Shown here piece after piece: positions 22,707-33,206 of a stretch of DNA of 64,000 nucleotides (position 1 is its first letter; each line of letters opens with the position of its first letter). The translations under genes were made by a program, and so were the position numbers. Source of the DNA: Furcasterigmium furcatum (taxonomy: Eukaryota > Ascomycota > Sordariomycetes > Glomerellales > Plectosphaerellaceae); contig BCIA01000005.1 of NCBI GenBank assembly GCA_001599815.1, positions 1,157,088 through 1,221,087 of the forward strand, in the 5' to 3' direction. The notes under the pieces are model-generated. The model was not told where the DNA came from. It made no database searches and saw only the letters and a program-made list of their open reading frames with translations.

Positions 22707-23523
22707 GGCTGCTTTGGGTGGTATTGATGCTGATTGCGGTGTTTCCCGGAGCTTCAAACTTCAACTCAAGGGTCCAAGGTGTGCGGCGATGTTGTAATAT
22801 CGATGGAAATATTCGTGATAGCTGGCCAGATCAGCAGAGATTTTCCACTGGATTGATGTCACACATGCAGAAGCAGCCCTATGCGCTAATTTACGGTTCC
22901 TGACAACTTACCTAAAATCCATCCAACTAAATCATAGTACAGACCTGAAGCCGGCCAATTATGAGATCGTCATATGTCGCGATGTCGTTGCATTCTGGTA
23001 AATTGGATTGGGCCCCAAATCCCGAGTCAAACAGTGTTACATATTCCCACAGTTGATGGCACTCTCCTCAAGAACGGCATCTACTCACCACTCCCGGAAA
23101 TGCATGATTATTGCGTGATGTTGGGCCGACCCGATATCGGCCAGAAAGCCATGCAGATCAGCCCTGGTGTGATGCAGATCAGCCCGATGTGACGCAGACC
23201 GGTCCTGATGTGATACACACCAGCCCTGACGTGATTGTTCTGGGCCCTAAAGATGTGAGGAACAGGAAGTTTATCTACTCTACCAACCGCCTCTACTACA
23301 ATTCGTCTCGGCATCGCCATAACATTGAGCTTCCGCGACAAAAGCTTACAACAATAAGACAATCAGTTACAAGGCAATCAGTGGAGGAATTACTTATTAT
23401 TTTCGTTTCTAGGGCTCAGAGACTGCATTGAGGTGAATGTACCTTTTCTTCGCCTAACATGGAATCTCGAGCCACTGACGCAGGCAGCTTCTCGCTCGGC
23501 TCGCTCGGCTTAATCTTCTCAAG
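22707..23523. promoter_or_regulatory. Divergent intergenic region with tandem repeat
   Basis: This separates the DHA2 transporter and arylsulfotransferase-like genes. It contains about four imperfect 20-21 bp tandem repeats at 23151-23233 and the palindrome CCGATATCGG at 23131-23140. No coding sequence is supported. Confidence 0.5.
23151..23233 (+). repeat. Imperfect ~21-bp tandem repeat (about 4 copies)
   Basis: Units start at 23151, 23172, 23192 and 23213 and share the pattern ATGCAGATCAGCCCTG-TGTG with a few changes. One unit is 20 bp, the others 21. The array lies roughly 290 bp before the start of the arylsulfotransferase-like gene. Confidence 0.7.
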
Positions 23524-25345
23524 ATGAAGTCCGCTCTGTCGTCTATCGCCCTCGGCGTGTCCTCGATGCTCGCCCAGCCCGTCTTGGCTGATTGGCAGTT
23601 CCGTTCCCGTACAGACCTGGCCCCTCCTCGTCTGAACATCACCATTCCTGCCACCGACGCTGTCGAGCCCGGGTATCTGTTCCTTGCCCCCTTTGCTGGG
23701 TTCCCGGATACCCCCACCGAGCAGCACGGCCCCCGTCAGGCTGGACCATACATCTTCAAGGATAATGGTGACTTGGTCTGGTCGGGCTATGCCATCTACA
23801 GCATCTGGTCGACCAACTTCCAGGCTGGTCGCTGGAGGGGCAAGGATATCCTCTTCAGTTTCGAGGGAGACCACAATGCGGGCTACGGTCATGGCCACGG
23901 TCACATCACTTTTGTCGATCAGCACTATGAGACCATCCGTGAGCTGCGCGCTGGCAACCATAAGCTCGTGGATAAGCATGAGTTCCACATTGTCAACGAA
24001 GAGACTGGCTTGATCCAGATCTACCAGCCGGTTCCCAGGGATCTCACTGCTTGGGGTGCTAGCCCTGAGCAGCAGTGGATTGTGAACGCCATCATCCAAG
24101 GTGAGTCTGGAAAGAGCTTTGAGTGGCTCATCTACCTTATGAAACCGGTAGTTAGTCGGGTCGCTGACATGTCTGTGAAAACAGAACTCGATATTGCGAC
24201 TGGTGAACTGCTTTTCGAGTGGGCTAGCTTGGATCACGTCCAACCTGATGGTAAGGTTCCAGAATCACAACGCTTTCTCATCCTGATCAACGCTAATGCC
24301 CCCCGTAGAGGCAGTTCTTCCTATCAACCCCGGCCAGGCTGGCTCAGGTTACAACTCCTCGGACGCATGGGACTATTTCCACATCAACAGCGTTGACAAG
24401 GACGCCGACGGTAACTACCTCATCTCTGCCCGCGACGCCTGCGCTGTTCACAAGATCAACGGCACCGACGGCTCCATCATCTGGCGTCTCAACGGAAAGC
24501 GGTCCGATTTCAAGATGGCAGAGGGCACCAAGTTCTGCTTCCAGCACCATGCCCGCTGGCTCTCCCAGGAGGATGGTGTCGAGGTCATCAGCCTGTACGA
24601 TAATAGCGCACATGGCACCGAGCACAGCGACGGTTCAGAGGTGCATACCGCACCGACGTCTAGCGGCAAGATCCTCAAGCTGAACACGACTTCCTGGACG
24701 GCCGACCTTGTGGGCGGATACTTCCCACCTGATGACCTCCTCTCCAAGTCCCAGGGCAGCACTCAGGTTCTCCCTGGCGGCAATGTACTTGTCGGATGGG
24801 GATCCGAGGGTGCTGTTACCGAGTTTACCAGCGACGGCACGCCCATCTTCCATGCGTATATGGACTCGGGTCTCCTCGGTGAAGGTGTGCAGAACTACCG
24901 CGCCTTCCGATACAACTGGACCGGCCTTCCCAACGAGGACCCTGCTATTGTGGGACTGGAGAACGACGACGGCACCACCATCTACGTCTCCTGGAACGGC
25001 GATACCGAGACGGCTGCTTGGCGCTTCTATGCTGCTACCGATGAGTTTGGCTCTCGTGAGCTGCTTGCCGAGGTTCCCCGCCTGAGCTTCGAGACGAGCC
25101 TGCATGTGGACGGCAAGAAGCTCAGTGCAGTCTCGGCCGAGAGTGTCAATGCCAAGGGCAAAGTTCTTGTCAGCACCGCTGTTACGAAGGTGGAACAGGA
25201 AGTCTTGCCTATCCGTCCCAAGCACGACACGGTGGCCCCAGGCCAGGGAACGCCCGCGTCTCAGGTGTTGATCGGAGATAAGAGCACCACCTGGTCTGAG
25301 TACGCAATCCTGAAGATCAACCGTCTCCGCACGATGGATCTCTAG
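23524..25345 (+). CDS. Secreted arylsulfotransferase (ASST)-like protein
   Basis: Three exons: 23524-24100, 24185-24250 and 24309-25345, giving 559 residues. It begins with a signal peptide (MKSALSSIALGVSSMLAQPVLA). The body has the repeated beta-propeller sheets of the fungal ASST family (PF14269): YLFLAPFAG, GPYIFKDNGDLVWSG, the His-rich GYGHGHGHITF, WDYFHINSVDKDADGNYLISAR, and GSTQVLPGGNVLVGWGSEG. The family is named after bacterial aryl sulfotransferases that move sulfate between phenols; the activity of fungal homologues is not established. Several N-x-S/T sequons suit a secreted glycoprotein. The middle exon is only 66 nt but is kept in frame by both splice junctions (IIQG-ELDIATGELL, QPD-EAVLPINPG). 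Confidence 0.88.
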
Positions 25346-26158
25346 AGAGTGCAGCATCCTGTGGAATAGCTTGAAGATGTGAGCGAAGCTCGAGCTGTGA
25401 GGGAGCACATGCCCTTACGTACGGAGCTTTCTTACATTGAGATCGTCCGTGATGATACTGGTCATGACCAGGGCGCTTCACCCGATATTGTATCTCTCAT
25501 ACCCTGGTTTTATTGGGACTTTAAAGAGGCACAGAGGTTTTCCCGCTGTAGAGTGGTTCCTCATAGCCGGCGGTTGTTGCTATCCGTTATCTATATAGAG
25601 AGTACTCCTGAAGGAAAAACCTAAATAGACAATACTTATAGCTTCAATTAACGTCCTTGTGACGCAAATAAGTGTATCTCTCACTTACTCATATTCAGGG
25701 TAAATGTCAAACCACGTTCATGCGATGATTGGATGCTCACTTCTCTACACGGTACAGCCCCAAGAGCTGGATGGGTTGCTTGATATCATTAGTGTACAAA
25801 CGGGCGTATAGATGGAGTCAGAAGAAATATGATGCAGAAATCGGCTACTTGTAAAACTCAAGCTGGCTTTGTTGGATTTCTCCGGTCGGCGACATATTGG
25901 GGCCCGGCAACTTATGTCGAGGGTGGCCGTCAGCGCCGTCATCATGCAGCATCGGACATCGGGGATACGATCCATGTAAGCTCCGAGCCATGAGTCAAAA
26001 TGCATCATCAATAGACAATGTCAGCATAAAAGCGCGCCATTTGAGTGAGCGCGAACTCATCATTTGGGTCAACAAGAACTCGTGCCCAGACACACCGAAC
26101 TACGAAGTCCGCATTCCGCGCATCACCGCCAGAACAGCACACACAGAAACTCACTAGG
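25346..26158. other. Intergenic region
   Basis: This holds the 3' flank of the ASST-like gene and the promoter of the GST gene. It is AT-richer around 25600-25760. No gene is recognised. Confidence 0.35.
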
Positions 26159-26982
26159 ATGGCCTCTGAACAACCTCAAGTCAAGCTGTACTGGTATGTT
26201 CTTCAAACAGCTCACCCAAGTGGCAGTTGCTGACACTGCGCAGGCTAGACGGATCCCGCGCCCAGAACATCGTCTGGCTCCTCGAGGAGCTCAACGTCAA
26301 GTACGACGTCAAGATCTTCCACCGGGACCACCTGATGCAAGCGCCCCCAGAGCTCCGCAAGGTCCACCCCCTCGGCAAGTCGCCTGTCGTAGAGGTTCTT
26401 CCGCCCAGCGGGTCAGGGTCGGAATCGGTCAAGCTCGCCGAGAGCGGCTTCATCGTCCAGTACCTCTGCGACCGCTTCCCCGAAGGAGAGCGCCTCGTCC
26501 CGCAACGCTGGAAGTCAGGCCGGGAAACCGAGGCCTGGCGACGCTACCAGTACCTCCTGCACTACGTCGAGGGCAGCCTGTTCCCCGTCATCTCTACCTC
26601 CCTAATCCTGGCGGTCTTCAAGTCCACCAACGTCCCGTTCTTCGTCCGCCCCATCACCTCCTTCGTGGCGAACCAGATTATCAGCGCAACCGTCGCCGCG
26701 GACGCTAAGAAGCACTTGGGGATGCTAGAGCACTTTCTCGAGACGACTCCGGAGGGGGGTCCGTATATCTGTGGCCAGTTCTCCGCCGTGGATATCCTGC
26801 TAAGCTTTGCGCTGATACTCGGGGAGGACATTTTCGACTCGATAAGTGTGGATGGTAGTACCGTGAGAGATACATATCCATTGGTATGCAAGTACATTGC
26901 CAGACTGAAGGAGGAGCCTGGCTACCAGCGGTCTATAGAGAAGATGAAGGTCCTCAACGGCGACATCGAAGCAGTGCCGTAG
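26159..26982 (+). CDS. Glutathione S-transferase (Gtt1-like)
   Basis: Two exons, 26159-26193 and 26244-26982, giving 257 residues. The intron sits after residue 11 and splicing gives VKLYWLDGSRAQNIVWLLEEL, the usual thioredoxin-fold start of fungal Gtt1-type GSTs. Next come KVHPLGKSPVVEV (the cis-Pro loop, SP) and ESGFIVQYL, which bind glutathione. The all-helical C-terminal domain contains FSAVDILLSFALIL, matching the N-capping box/hydrophobic staple region of GSTs. It should conjugate glutathione to electrophiles or reduce peroxides; in yeast the homologue is ER-associated. Length is normal for the class. The start is set by the short first exon and its GTATGT donor. Confidence 0.9.
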
Positions 26983-28042
26983 TATTCGGCCGAGGCGGGA
27001 AAGGAGCCTTTGCTCCTACACGCAGGTACATGTCGAGGACTAGAGTCAAAGGACATTATGAGTCTTACTATTCCGGGAACTACAGGGGACCGTCATACCA
27101 CATCATGCATACTCTTCTCCCAAATACACTTTGAGCTCTTCCCATCGGAGAGAACAGAGCTCAACCGCCGCCAATTGGGAAACGGGCTGGTTAGCTGGCT
27201 CCCGTGCTGCCGATTCTCTAGGCGTCCTCCTGCGCCCAAGCTTCAATCGCATTGTTATGATCTACCCAAGCGTCCCGTGTCCAAAGCTATCATCTTAATT
27301 TCAAGCCACCTTTCCAGTCGGGCCGCGTCTACTAACAGCCCAATGCGACGGACATGAGCCCATGAGACAGCCCGATGACGTTCCTCATCTCAAGTAGATT
27401 CCATCAAGCTTTCAAAGTTCAACGGTAACCATGCGATCGGAGCCAAGCCTTGATTGGACCAACTCCACGGATCGGAAAACACCCGGGCTGCGTGTCTTGA
27501 TCGGATGTGGTGCTTCCGGCTCCCTAGCTCCCCGGATGCCGGACGGGAACCAGCGACTAGCACCAAGGCTCAGGACACATCCGGCACATCCCATCGCGAC
27601 GGCTTCACGCTCGGAGGTCATTCCTTCTGGAATACTAGAGGCTGCGCGTCACGTCACCGCAACGGCAGGGTTCAGAGTGAGGCGCTGTCAACGCCAGCTG
27701 CCCGAACGGGCAGCATCGCTGGTCATGATCTCCGATAGTGTGTCTTACACGCCTCCCTAGCGCTGCGATCTTCTCGTTGCGAGGACGTAGTTGTTGACCT
27801 TAGCCTTGAAACTATCGCATCACATCCCGCTCACACATGTTCTTTGGGGAGAAGGAATGACCATGGCACCGTCGGCTCATGCGCGATGCCTGGAGGGAAA
27901 GCAGATCACCGTTGGCAGTATCACTCGTTAAAAGCAGCATCATGGCAGCCGTTCTCCAGCCATTCCATACAGCACACCCTCTCTCTACCTTGACTTACCA
28001 AAATTGTGTCACTATATTCCGACTCCTCATCTAATTGCTAAG
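26983..28042. other. 1.06 kb intergenic region
   Basis: No coding sequence is supported; open frames near 27430-27760 lack fungal start or splice context and resemble no family. The last 100 bases are a C/T/A-rich leader of the ferritin-like gene. Confidence 0.35.
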
Positions 28043-29113
28043 ATGCGTGCCTCAGTCTTCGTTCTGGCCCTCGAGGCCGTGTACACCCTGGCCAGCCCTG
28101 TCGTGAAGAAGGCCAACTATGATCCCCTCCCCGGCGGCGACATTGACATCCTCAACTACGCGTTGACACTCGAGTACCTCGAGCGCAAGTACTACCGTGA
28201 GGGCCTCGCCAACTACACCGAGGCGGACTTTTTGGGTGCCGGGTTCACTCAGGACTTCTACAAGAACTTCCTGGTCATCAGGTCCGATGAAGAGGTAAGT
28301 CATCAGTTCCTGTGACTTACACAGGCATCTCCCATTCCTCTCATCCTGTCCATACTAACCACACCTCCAGACGCACGTTGAGTTCCTCGCCGGCGCCCTC
28401 GGCGACAAGGCCATCCCCGAGCCCTCCTTCGCCTTCCCCACGACCGACGTGAAGTCCTTCGTCGGCCTCGCCGCCATCCTCGAAGGCGTCGGCGTCTCCG
28501 CCTACCTCGGCGCCGCAGCCGTCATCGTCGACAAGACCTACCTCACCGCCGCCGGCGCCATCCTGACCGTCGAGGCCCGCCACGCCGCCTACGTCCGCGC
28601 CGCCATCGGCCAGAAGCCCTTCCCCAACCCCTTCGACACCCCCCTCGACTTCAACCAGGTCTTCTCCCTCGCCGCCCAGTTCGTCACCGGCTTCGTCCCC
28701 GGCACCCCCACGCTTCCCTTCAAGCCCTTCCCCAAGATCAACGTCAAGACCTGCAAGGGCTCGGGCGTCGTCTTCGTCGGCGCCGCCGAGGAGGCGAAGA
28801 AGGAGGGCCTGGTCAAGGATGACGAGAAGGTCTACGCCGTCTTCTTCTCCGGGCTGAACACATACTACGAGCCCGTCGAGCGTAAGGGCAACGACGTGAG
28901 TATCCCCCCTTTATCCCACCCCCTGCCACTGTTGAAGGGACCCCGATCTAACCTGACATCAAATAGTACGTGCTGAGGAAGCTCCCCGGCGCCTCGGACG
29001 GCAAGCCCGCCCCGGCCGGTCAGGTCTACGTCGTGCTGAGCACCGCCAGCGGCAACGGCAACGCCGTCTCGGACGAGAACACGATCGCCGGCGTCGGTAT
29101 CCTGGAGCTGTGA
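28043..29113 (+). CDS. Secreted ferritin-like domain protein (Rds1-like)
   Basis: Three exons: 28043-28294, 28371-28895 and 28967-29113, giving 307 residues. The N-terminus MRASVFVLALEAVYTLASP is a signal peptide. The ferritin-like four-helix domain (PF13668) starts with DIDILNYALTLEYLERKYYREGL, carrying the Glu residues usual in the first helix. After the first splice the sequence reads SDEE-THVEFLAGALG, where E-x-x-H is typical of the second metal-binding helix. The third part, EARHAAYVRAAIG, supplies a further E..H pair. Fungal homologues (Rds1 in fission yeast) are stress- or nutrient-responsive proteins of unknown activity. The C-terminal tail VLSTASGNGNAVSDENTIAG...LEL is often seen in this group. 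Codon use is strongly C-ending, suggesting high expression. Confidence 0.9.
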
Positions 29114-29408
29114 GGGTAACAGTCGCTTGATGGGGGTTGGATGCGCTCAAAAGCCTCGCGGGTTTTGCGTCGCCACGCTTCAAATTGTCCATATTTAATC
29201 AAGGGGCCATAGCAAACCGGGCCAGTAATGAAATGAATGCTGAGTTTTGATGCGAATTATATCGCACGTTTGCCGTCCGAGTATCTCGTCCCAAATGAAA
29301 ATGGAATACCACCAACACCATGCTGTCAAGACCGCATCCCGTCCTTTGAACTCAACCTCCCGAACTCAGGCTGTCAGTCGGTCACCCCCCGGCCTCCGAC
29401 ATATGCCC

Positions 29409-29702
29409 TCACCAGAACCTCAGCGTCAGGATTGCAACCCATATCCCGTTGACCACCCTGCCCAGGTTCTTCTTATCGCGCTCCGTCTGATTCAGACTCG
29501 CCTTCTTGTAGGGGTCGTACTTTGGCGGCGCGGCGATGGAGACCACGTCGCCGTTTGCCTGAAAAGAAGATGATTGTGCTGCCGCTGAAGCAGAGGCTCG
29601 CCTGGCCGCTCGGGATTCTCGTAGCCTCTGCTCCTCGGCGGGGTCGACGGGCGGCAGCAGTGAGTCGTACTTTTGCTTCGGTGCCTCCTTTTTATCTGCC
29701 AT
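29409..29702 (-). CDS. Small conserved-looking hypothetical protein
   Basis: A 97-residue ORF starting at the ATG at 29702. The first 70 residues are hydrophilic and rich in Ala, Arg, Lys and Glu, with KYDSLLPPVDPAEEQRLRES and KYDPYKK blocks. The end is a short hydrophobic segment (VVNGIWVAILTLRFW), perhaps a tail anchor. The stop follows a TG/GTGAGG sequence that could also be a splice donor, so a further exon is possible. I do not recognise the family. It is plausible because the frame is clean, has a proper ATG context (ATCTGCCATGGC on the opposite strand) and stands in otherwise empty DNA. Confidence 0.5.
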   Translation of the reverse strand: MADKKEAPKQKYDSLLPPVDPAEEQRLRESRAARRASASAAAQSSSFQANGDVVSIAAPPKYDPYKKASLNQTERDKKNLGRVVNGIWVAILTLRFW

Positions 29703-30477
29703 GGCGTGGGTTTGTGGATATGTTTGGATTCTTGGCGGGCAGAGTATGAGTGTGGCGAGATGGAGTCTGCAGGCTGTTGTTGTGTGAGATTGATGTGGCC
29801 TCCGTTGCGATGATGATTCAACGGCGTCGCGTGGATTGTGTTCTTCTGATATGGAAGCTGGGCTTGAGAGCGAAGGTCTGTCGTCAAGCGACCCTTAAAT
29901 ATTCGATCACGACGGACGGCCTCCGGAGGCGAGCAATCTGGACCCAAACGTATCATTGAGCGTGGCTTGGCCATGCGAGGAGTGGGAATGGGTTGTGAGG
30001 CTTGGCCATTTTCAGGGGTTGTATGGACTGGGCACCCCTGAGACGGGACGCGAGCTGCACCCAGCCACAGCCACAACACCACCAACTGAAAGAACACCCA
30101 CAGTGACCGTGCTGTATCCTGAGGGATGGCACGATCGCAGGTGTCGCTGTGATTGAAAACTCGGGGGCACTGAAAGCAGCCAAGATTTGATGGTTTCCAA
30201 GGGGCCTCGGGCCTCCTTGATCGCGACACTTGCTCCGGGACGTTACAGTCCTGTGACTTTAACAGGTAGGTACCCATTCTCGGGAGGATTCAAGAAGCAC
30301 CGCATTGAAGGGGTTGAGTTGGTCGTTCGCACTGATGGTCTCTAAACCGCTCCTGGAGCACTTGGTGATTTGCAGCAGTCAATCGTCTCCTCTCACAGGA
30401 GAAGAGGGACGAAAAATCAGTCGCTGGAAAAACGGTTGGTGTGTGCCAAATGTGCCTCGCGAGGCGCCTGGCACCCT
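29703..30477. other. Intergenic region
   Basis: This contains the promoter of the small protein (left) and the 3' flank of the deoxyribosyltransferase-like gene (right). The many short ORFs look like chance frames. Confidence 0.35.
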
Positions 30478-30990
30478 TCAGAGGCTAGAGGCGGCATGGG
30501 GCCCAGACTCAGCGGGAGACAACCTGGTCAGGATCGCCTCTTTCAGCCCCTCAACCGAGTCCACCATCTCGACGCCGAACTTCGCGCACACGATCTGCAC
30601 GTTCCCTCTCTTCCAAAATCCCTCGGGGCAGACGACGATGGCCTTCCCGGGGAACCGCGCGCAGAGCCCAAGCTCGAGCAGGCTGACGGGCGCCTGTGTG
30701 GCTGGGTGGAAGTAGACGACGACGAGGTCGGCCTCGTCCTGCTTCTCGAGCTCCCACTCCACCTGCTCGCGGTACGGCGCGAAGTCGATGTCCTCGCGCC
30801 ACGAGCCGTCCCAGTCGGCGCGGTAGGGGTTGTAGATGGTGACGGGCACGTCGGAAAGGGAGGCGGAGAGGGTCTCGCGCCAGTCGCTTGCTTCGACTCT
30901 GCTCGTCGTGCCGGCGAGGAAGACGGATTTGACCCCGCGCGGGACCTCGCTTGAAGGAGCGTAGATGACTTGATGCTGCGCCTTGGCCAT
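30478..30990 (-). CDS. Nucleoside 2-deoxyribosyltransferase-like protein
   Basis: A 170-residue protein counted from the ATG at 30990; an upstream in-frame ATG at 31074 would add 28 residues that look like leader. It fits the nucleoside 2-deoxyribosyltransferase-like family (PF15891): VKSVFLAGTTSRVEASDWR near the start (nucleotide-binding loop), VTIYNPYRADWDGSW, then REQVEWELEKQDEADLVVVYFHPATQAPVSLLELG. The last block supplies the acidic and Glu residues that in characterised enzymes bind the ribose and act as nucleophile (Glu in LLELG). Such proteins cleave or exchange N-glycosidic bonds of nucleosides or nucleotides; the fungal substrate is unknown. It is intronless and likely cytosolic. 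Confidence 0.82.
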   Translation of the reverse strand: MAKAQHQVIYAPSSEVPRGVKSVFLAGTTSRVEASDWRETLSASLSDVPVTIYNPYRADWDGSWREDIDFAPYREQVEWELEKQDEADLVVVYFHPATQAPVSLLELGLCARFPGKAIVVCPEGFWKRGNVQIVCAKFGVEMVDSVEGLKEAILTRLSPAESGPHAASSL

Positions 30991-31978
30991 TTTGAAGGTC
31001 GCAAGCGCACTTTTCGATCGTGTTGGGAGAAGAGAGGCACAGAGGTCGGGGCGGAGAACACAAGCTTGGAGCATCAGGCCGGACGGTTCTCTGATGAGAT
31101 GTCGGCGAGGTCAGTTGGCCGCGGGGTGAGCAGCCGATGCGCGACTTGTGACTTGCACTGGCTGTGATGATTTTCAGTCGGACTGGCTCTGGATCAACTC
31201 GGTAAGTGATGCGGTCGTCCAGGCCCCGGCGGTGTCCGTTCCATGTAAGTGCCGCTGGAAGGATCGGGCCAACGGTGTTGTTTGCGAAGAACAGTGAAGA
31301 GTCCATCGGGGTGAGACCTGCAGATGGTGACATCGAGTCCATGGATGAAATCACCCCGCGAGGGCTTCTTCTTTCGGGCACCGAGGACGGACTGACAGCT
31401 GGCAGCTGGCGGCCACAGACGGCCGTACGGGACGGGATGAAGAAGGAAGGAACTGTGAAGGAAGGTTCTGACAGTGGAGCGCCCCCTGATGCGCCCCCTC
31501 GGAGCCGGCGCAACCCCGACCCTAGCGCACGTATCCACGGATGTCATTGGCCGCCGCCAGCCGAACGCCCAGGGGTCCAATCACTAACCGTGCCGGACCC
31601 CAGGTTCCGGCGTTCGCTTCCCCGAACTCGACAGTGGATGCCACCTCGGTCGAGGTCATCACCACACTCCCGACACCACATTGGTGGCCACACCAGATTG
31701 CCGCTCAGATCTGCCTGCGCCGGCCGCCGCATGATCACCCCACGCGTCCGGGTTCACACACACGATCGTCGTATTCGGCTTCCGGTTTTGATGTCCCTGC
31801 GCCGACCGATTTACCCGCGCCGCCCATGACCTTTCTCTGAATATAGTTCTCTCTCCTCCCGTCTTCTCTTCTCCTCCCCCTCCTCATAGACGAAACACCT
31901 TCCCGACAACAGACAACATCCCCTAGAGCGCGCCCAACACCAAACCCCACGACCGGTACCCTCCCGCCCACCGCAGCC
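30991..31978. promoter_or_regulatory. Divergent intergenic region
   Basis: About 1 kb between divergent genes. A CT-rich leader (TTCTCTCTCCTCCCGTC...) lies at about 31848-31890, just before the gene at 31979. No coding sequence beyond ORF shadows. Confidence 0.4.
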
Positions 31979-32746
31979 ATGGTCTCAACACGCTCCTCCT
32001 CCCGCGCCCTCGACTCCTCCGACATCCTCACACCTCCCCCCGACTCCAAGCCCTCCGCGCGCCGCCGCTCCCCCGCCGCGAAGACCGCCGCCGCCGGCTG
32101 GTCCCACGCCCCCTCCGTCCTCACCCTCGCCTGGCTCTACATCTCCCTCCCTCTCGTCACCTGGGACACCTTCTACGTCCTCCTCCGCCCGCACACCATG
32201 CCGGGCGGCGCCATCCACTCCCCCCTCTGGGTCCCCTACGCCCTCTACGGCGAGATCGACGGCGTCTACGGCCTCAAGGCCTGGGACGCGAAGGACGGCT
32301 TCACCGGCGCCCAGAGCGCCCTCAACGTCATCGAGACAGTCATGTACATCGCCTACCTCTACATCTGCACGCGCCGCGGCGTCCTCGTCCCCGACGCCGA
32401 CGCCCCCGCCCCGCGCAAGGTCGTCGCCGGCCGCAACGGCGCCCTCGCCGTCCTCGTCGGCTTCTCCGCCGCCGTCATGACACTCAGCAAGACCGTCCTC
32501 TACTGGCTCAAGGAGTACTACTGCGGCTTCGACAACATCGGCCACAACCCGCCCTTCGAGCTCATCGTGCTGTGGATCATCCCCAAGTGAGTAGTACTGC
32601 TGTGCGCGACGCGCGCGAATCGCGCGGCTGACTGACAACCGTACAGTGGCGCCTGGCTCGTCGGCTCGACGTACATGATCTTCTCCCTGGGCGAGGAGAT
32701 CATCAGCGGCCTCACAGCTGCGTCCGAGGCCCCGAAAGAGGAGTAG
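31979..32746 (+). CDS. Four-helix membrane protein, EXPERA/emopamil-binding-like
   Basis: Two exons, 31979-32586 and 32647-32746, giving 235 residues. A Ser/Pro/Arg-rich N-terminus of about 45 residues precedes four hydrophobic segments: VLTLAWLYISLPLVTWDTFYVLL, the ALNVIETVMYIAYLYI helix, GALAVLVGFSAAVMTLSKTVL, and ELIVLWIIPNGAWLVGSTYMIF, which spans the intron. The pattern WDTFYVLLRPHTMPGG...WVPYALYG with a GFT-AQ-LN-E helix resembles the EXPERA fold (sterol isomerase/sigma-2 receptor-like). The assignment is by resemblance. It would sit in the ER membrane. The C-terminus (EAPKEE) is short and acidic. Exon 2 is short but restores the last helix. Confidence 0.65.
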
Positions 32747-33206
32747 ACCGCGTGAAGAGAGACCATGTGCTGCCCGGCGCAGCGGGATGTAATATTGTAG
32801 ACGTGGCGAGTGCTGCCGCCACGCGACGCATAGGCCCACGACCATTGTCGATATGGGCGCATTCATGGACATGCGGGCATTAGAGCGATGATTTAATGTG
32901 TACAGAACGAAACGACGGGTGAGGTAGTAATGAGAGCCTTGATTGCTTCTTATATGGCGGGCGGCCTTGCTCTGATTCGACGGTCACTGATCAGGGTAAG
33001 ACGACATGAGGATTTGCCCGCTCATTGGGGCCATATGCGACCCGGAGTGAGACCGCCTGTCTAAGACCTCACGAAGCACACGGGAGAGCATCACATCCAC
33101 TCAATCAGATACCATCGCTCAGGATCAACACCCATCATATTAAGCTCAAAACGCACGCTGAAGCCAATCCAACACCGGGTATCGTACAAAGAAAAAGTCC
33201 CCATCC
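32747..33206. other. Convergent 3' intergenic region
   Basis: Lies between the 3' ends of the membrane protein (+) and the large DUF8004-like gene (-). No gene recognised. Confidence 0.35.

Noticed and set aside
23111..23431. Repeat-containing small protein over the 21-bp repeats
   Set aside because: The heptapeptide pattern breaks at the 20-bp unit. There is no signal for translation, and the region lies between divergent genes.
26064..26708. 214-codon plus-strand frame over the GST gene
   Set aside because: Arg/Pro/His-rich out-of-frame reading; the GST frame carries all the family motifs.
30551..31513. 320-codon minus-strand frame over the deoxyribosyltransferase-like gene
   Set aside because: Arg/Pro/Ser-rich shadow of the real gene in another frame; no family resemblance.
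31985..32872. 295-codon minus-strand frame opposite the EXPERA-like gene
   Set aside because: Almost only Gly, Glu, Asp, Val and Ala; an antisense shadow of the GC-rich plus-strand gene.
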